Part shown: one piece after another, positions 61,326 to 64,000 of the stretch | Layout of the letters: every line of letters begins with the position of its first letter | Position numbering within the stretch: the stretch's first letter is position 1 | Assembly (NCBI RefSeq): GCF_000091305.1 | Contig: NC_013929.1 | Coordinates: forward strand, 1,054,001 to 1,118,000 | Direction of reading: 5' to 3' | DNA from: Streptomyces scabiei 87.22 | GTDB lineage: Bacteria > Actinomycetota > Actinomycetes > Streptomycetales > Streptomycetaceae | DNA length: 64,000 nucleotides | The notes under the pieces: generated by a model | What the model was told of the DNA's origin: nothing | Database searches by the model: none | The model's input: only the letters and a program-made list of their open reading frames with translations | Program-made: the position numbers and the translations under genes

Positions 61326-64000
61326 GTGAGAGCGGACGCGGCAGTTGGGGCGGACGGGAGCGGAACTCCCTTGCTGGGCCGCTCCTCCGAACTCGCCCGG
61401 TTCGACGCGCTGCTCGACCGCGCGGCAGCGGGCGCGCGCGGCACGGCGAGCGGCGAGGAGTCCCGCGACGGCGCACGGTCCCGGCTCGTCGACATCACCG
61501 GCGAGGCAGGGATCGGCAAGAGCCGGCTGCTCGGCGAGGTCTGCGCACGGGCGCACCGGCGCGGTATGACGGTCCTGCGCGGCAGGGCGACGGAGTACGA
61601 ACGACGGGTGCCCTTCCAGGTGTTCACCGACGCGCTCGCCCACCTCGGCCCGCACGCCCCGGAGGGCCTCCGGGAGACCGACGCGGCGGCGCTCCTCCTC
61701 GGGCGGAGCGGCGCGGTCGACCGTTTCGGACTGCACCGGTCCACGGCCGACCTGCTCGCCCGGCTCGCCGCCCCGTCCGGACTGCTGCTGGCCCTGGACG
61801 ACCTGCACTGGGCGGACCCGGCGTCCCTGGAACTGCTGGACCACCTCGTACGCCATCCCCCGCACGCCCCCGTCGTCGTGGCCGTGACCCGCCGTGACCG
61901 GCAGGGGCCCGAGTCCCTCGCCGCCGGACTCACCCGGGGGGTCGACACCGGCACGGTCGTCCGGCTCGGCCTGCGACCGCTGAGCGCGGGCGACTGCGCC
62001 GAACTGGCCGGTCCCGGCCTGCCGCCCGCCGAGACGGCCGCGCTGCACGCCGCGAGCGAGGGCAACCCGTTCTACTTCCTCACCCTCCTCCAGGCCCGCA
62101 GGGACGGTACGACGCCCGAGTCCTCGCCGCCGCCGGGGCTCGGCACCCTGCTGCTGGACGAGCTGACCGTGCTCGCCCCCGCCCGGCGCGGCATCGTCGA
62201 GGCCGTCGCGGTCCTGGGCGAGCACGCCACCCCCGCGATGGTGAGCCGGGTGACGGGCCGGCCCGGTACCGCGTTCGCCGACGACGTCCACGCGCTCACC
62301 CGCCGCGACCTGCTGCGCACCACCTCACAGGGCCTGCTGACCCTGCGGCATCCGGTCGTGCGCACCCTCGTCCACGAGAGCACGCCCTTCCTGCGGCGCG
62401 CCGAGATCCACCGGCTCGCCGCGCAGGAGCTGGCCCGCGTCGGCGCCTCGGCCGCCGAGCGCGCCCATCACGTGGAACGGTCGCTGACCGCCTGGGACCC
62501 GGAGGCGGTGGCCGTACTGGACGAGGCCGCCGCGCAGACGGCCCGGACGGCCCCGGCGAGCTGCGCCCACTGGCTCGACGTGGCCCTCCGCCACCTCCCG
62601 CACACCCCCCACCATGCGCTCCGGCGACGGGAGTTGACGCTGAGGCGGGCCCGTGCGCTGGCGGCGTGCGGTGGCCTGCGCGAGAGCCGCGACCTCCTCC
62701 AGGAACTGATCGCCACCCCACGGCGGTCACCCGAGGGGCCGACGGCCGGCGAGGACCAGAGCCTCCGCGTGCGCGCGGTCGTCCTGTGCGCGGTGGTGGA
62801 GCGTCATCTGGGGCGCTCCACCGAGGCCGTCGCGGTGCTGCGCCGCGAACTGGCCCGCGACCCGGCCCCGGCCCACGTCGTACGGCTCGGCCTGGAGCTC
62901 GGCTCGGCCGCGCCCCTGGACAGCGAGACCTCCTACGCCCGGGTCCGCACCGAGGTCGAGGCGGCCCTCGCGGCGGCCCGGTCCACGGGGGACGAGGTCG
63001 GGGAGGCGGGCGTCCTCGCCGTCGCCGCCCTGGGAGAGGCGTACGAGGGCAACATGACGGCGGCGCACCGGCTCGCCCGGCAGGCCGCCGCCCTGGTCGA
63101 CTCCCTGCCGGACAACGACCTCACCGCGCTGTGCGAGCCGCTGGCCCGGCTCGGCTGGGCGGAGGCGTTCCTGGAGCACTATCCGGACGCGGAGCGGCAC
63201 GCCGAGCGCGGCCTCGACATCGCCCGCCGCAGCGGTCAGCTCTATGTCGTGCCCCATCTGCTGCTGTGCCTGTCCCATGTCCGGGTCCAGACCTGCCGGA
63301 TCCCCTCAGCGCTGGAACTCGCCGACCGGGCCGAGGACATCGCGCGCGGGATCGGCAGCGACCAGTTGCTCGCGTTCGTCCTGGCCAGCAGGGCCGCGGC
63401 GCTCGTCGCCGGGTGCCCGCCGGGCGATCCGCGCCCCCTGGCCGTCGCCGAGGAGGCGGTGGCCGCGGCCGGCGGCGGGGTCGACTGGTGGGCCTCCACG
63501 GCCTGGTGCATCTTCGGCTGGGCCGCGCTCATGGCCGGCGATCCGGTGCGGGCCCGGGACGCGATGCTGCAGGCGGGCGGCCCCGAACTGCAGCGGATCC
63601 AGCCCTCGATGCGGCCGCTCTACCTGGAGATCCTCGTCACGGCCGCCCTGTTGACGGGGATGCCGGAGGAGGCCCGTGGCTGGGCCGAGCGGGCCCGGAA
63701 GGAGGCGGAACAACTGGGGCTGCCGATGCAGCGGGCGTCCGCGCTGCGCAGCGCCGCCCATCTGCCGCTGGCGCAGGGGGACACCGCGGCTGCGGCGGAC
63801 CTGTGCGCGGAGGCCGCGGCGGAGAGCGCCCGCTGCGGCGCGGTCTTCTGGGAGGCCCAGTCCCTGTTGCTCGGCGCCCCGCTGGAGGCGGCGGCGGGCC
63901 GCGACCGGGCCGCCACGCACGCCTGGCTCCGGGGGCGCCGGCTCGCCGAGGCGGGCGGCAGCGGCATGCTGGTCGGCCTCGCCGACGCCACCCGGCCGCC
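61326..64000 (+). CDS. Large ATP-binding LuxR-type regulator (partial, C-terminus beyond the window)
   Basis: The first 891 residues of a LAL/MalT-like regulator. After LLGRSSELARFDALL the P-loop VDITGEAGIGKSRLLGE and Walker B LLLALDDLHWADP define an AAA/STAND ATPase. ALHAASEGNPFYFLTLL is the usual sensor segment. Residues from about 400 form helical TPR-like repeats (for example RDLLQELIATP, AERHAERGLDIARRSG). The LuxR helix-turn-helix expected at the C-terminus lies outside the window, so the family assignment is by architecture. GTG at 61326 has GAGGGGG five bases upstream. Such regulators often activate secondary-metabolism or sugar genes. Confidence 0.88.
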   Translation, partial: MRADAAVGADGSGTPLLGRSSELARFDALLDRAAAGARGTASGEESRDGARSRLVDITGEAGIGKSRLLGEVCARAHRRGMTVLRGRATEYERRVPFQVFTDALAHLGPHAPEGLRETDAAALLLGRSGAVDRFGLHRSTADLLARLAAPSGLLLALDDLHWADPASLELLDHLVRHPPHAPVVVAVTRRDRQGPESLAAGLTRGVDTGTVVRLGLRPLSAGDCAELAGPGLPPAETAALHAASEGNPFYFLTLLQARRDGTTPESSPPPGLGTLLLDELTVLAPARRGIVEAVAVLGEHATPAMVSRVTGRPGTAFADDVHALTRRDLLRTTSQGLLTLRHPVVRTLVHESTPFLRRAEIHRLAAQELARVGASAAERAHHVERSLTAWDPEAVAVLDEAAAQTARTAPASCAHWLDVALRHLPHTPHHALRRRELTLRRARALAACGGLRESRDLLQELIATPRRSPEGPTAGEDQSLRVRAVVLCAVVERHLGRSTEAVAVLRRELARDPAPAHVVRLGLELGSAAPLDSETSYARVRTEVEAALAAARSTGDEVGEAGVLAVAALGEAYEGNMTAAHRLARQAAALVDSLPDNDLTALCEPLARLGWAEAFLEHYPDAERHAERGLDIARRSGQLYVVPHLLLCLSHVRVQTCRIPSALELADRAEDIARGIGSDQLLAFVLASRAAALVAGCPPGDPRPLAVAEEAVAAAGGGVDWWASTAWCIFGWAALMAGDPVRARDAMLQAGGPELQRIQPSMRPLYLEILVTAALLTGMPEEARGWAERARKEAEQLGLPMQRASALRSAAHLPLAQGDTAAAADLCAEAAAESARCGAVFWEAQSLLLGAPLEAAAGRDRAATHAWLRGRRLAEAGGSGMLVGLADATRP

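Overview
This 64 kb window reads as a chromosomal segment of a Streptomyces (or close relative). It is very GC-rich with strong GC3 bias. It uses many GTG starts and ATGA/GTGA translational overlaps. It carries Streptomyces-typical families: a DUF574 methyltransferase, a DUF6215-type membrane protein, a furA-katG pair and an ECF41 sigma factor. No rRNA, tRNA, CRISPR array, insertion sequence or phage gene was seen.

Region 1 (1-15.6 kb) is an L-rhamnose regulon. On the minus strand lie an ABC importer (ATPase, two permeases, lipoprotein), rhamnose mutarotase, a secreted beta-propeller protein and a LacI-type regulator cut by the left edge. On the plus strand lie rhamnose isomerase, a fused rhamnulose-1-phosphate aldolase/dehydrogenase and rhamnulokinase. 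The divergent promoters each carry a LacI-type palindrome near the predicted transcription start. lutABC (lactate to pyruvate) follows directly and could consume the three-carbon product.

Region 2 (15.6-31.2 kb) is mixed. It holds a DUF574 methyltransferase, a UdgX-type uracil-DNA glycosylase, furA-katG, a frameshifted remnant of a molybdopterin oxidoreductase, an IclR-controlled idonate/gluconate-type dehydrogenase pair, a secreted GH29 fucosidase with ricin-like repeats beside a Gfo/Idh/MocA oxidoreductase, an AraC/GyrI-like regulator, small membrane proteins and an ECF41 sigma factor.

Region 3 (31.2-44.3 kb) is the most unusual part. Three transcription units share an 18-bp operator: (a) a glutamine-synthetase-like ligase and a P450; (b) a ferredoxin, ferredoxin reductase, acetoacetate-decarboxylase-like protein and HpaE, HpaD and HpaG homologues, followed by a TetR regulator; (c) an APC amine/amino-acid permease, an aldehyde dehydrogenase and a PuuD-like glutamine amidotransferase. 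Together they look like a catabolic pathway for an aromatic or cyclic amine. It combines gamma-glutamylation, P450 oxygenation and meta ring cleavage; the substrate is unknown.

Region 4 (44.3-59.3 kb) is cobalamin metabolism: cobN, cobG, cobH, cobIJ, cobK, cbiD, a BtuFDC-type importer, cobM and cobL. Two cobalamin riboswitches lie upstream of cobN and of the importer. Region 5 (59.3-64 kb) has a DUF2218 protein, an AraC regulator and a large LuxR-type ATPase regulator cut by the right edge. Two copies of a long inverted repeat (8.8 kb and 57.1 kb) interrupt otherwise gene-dense DNA.
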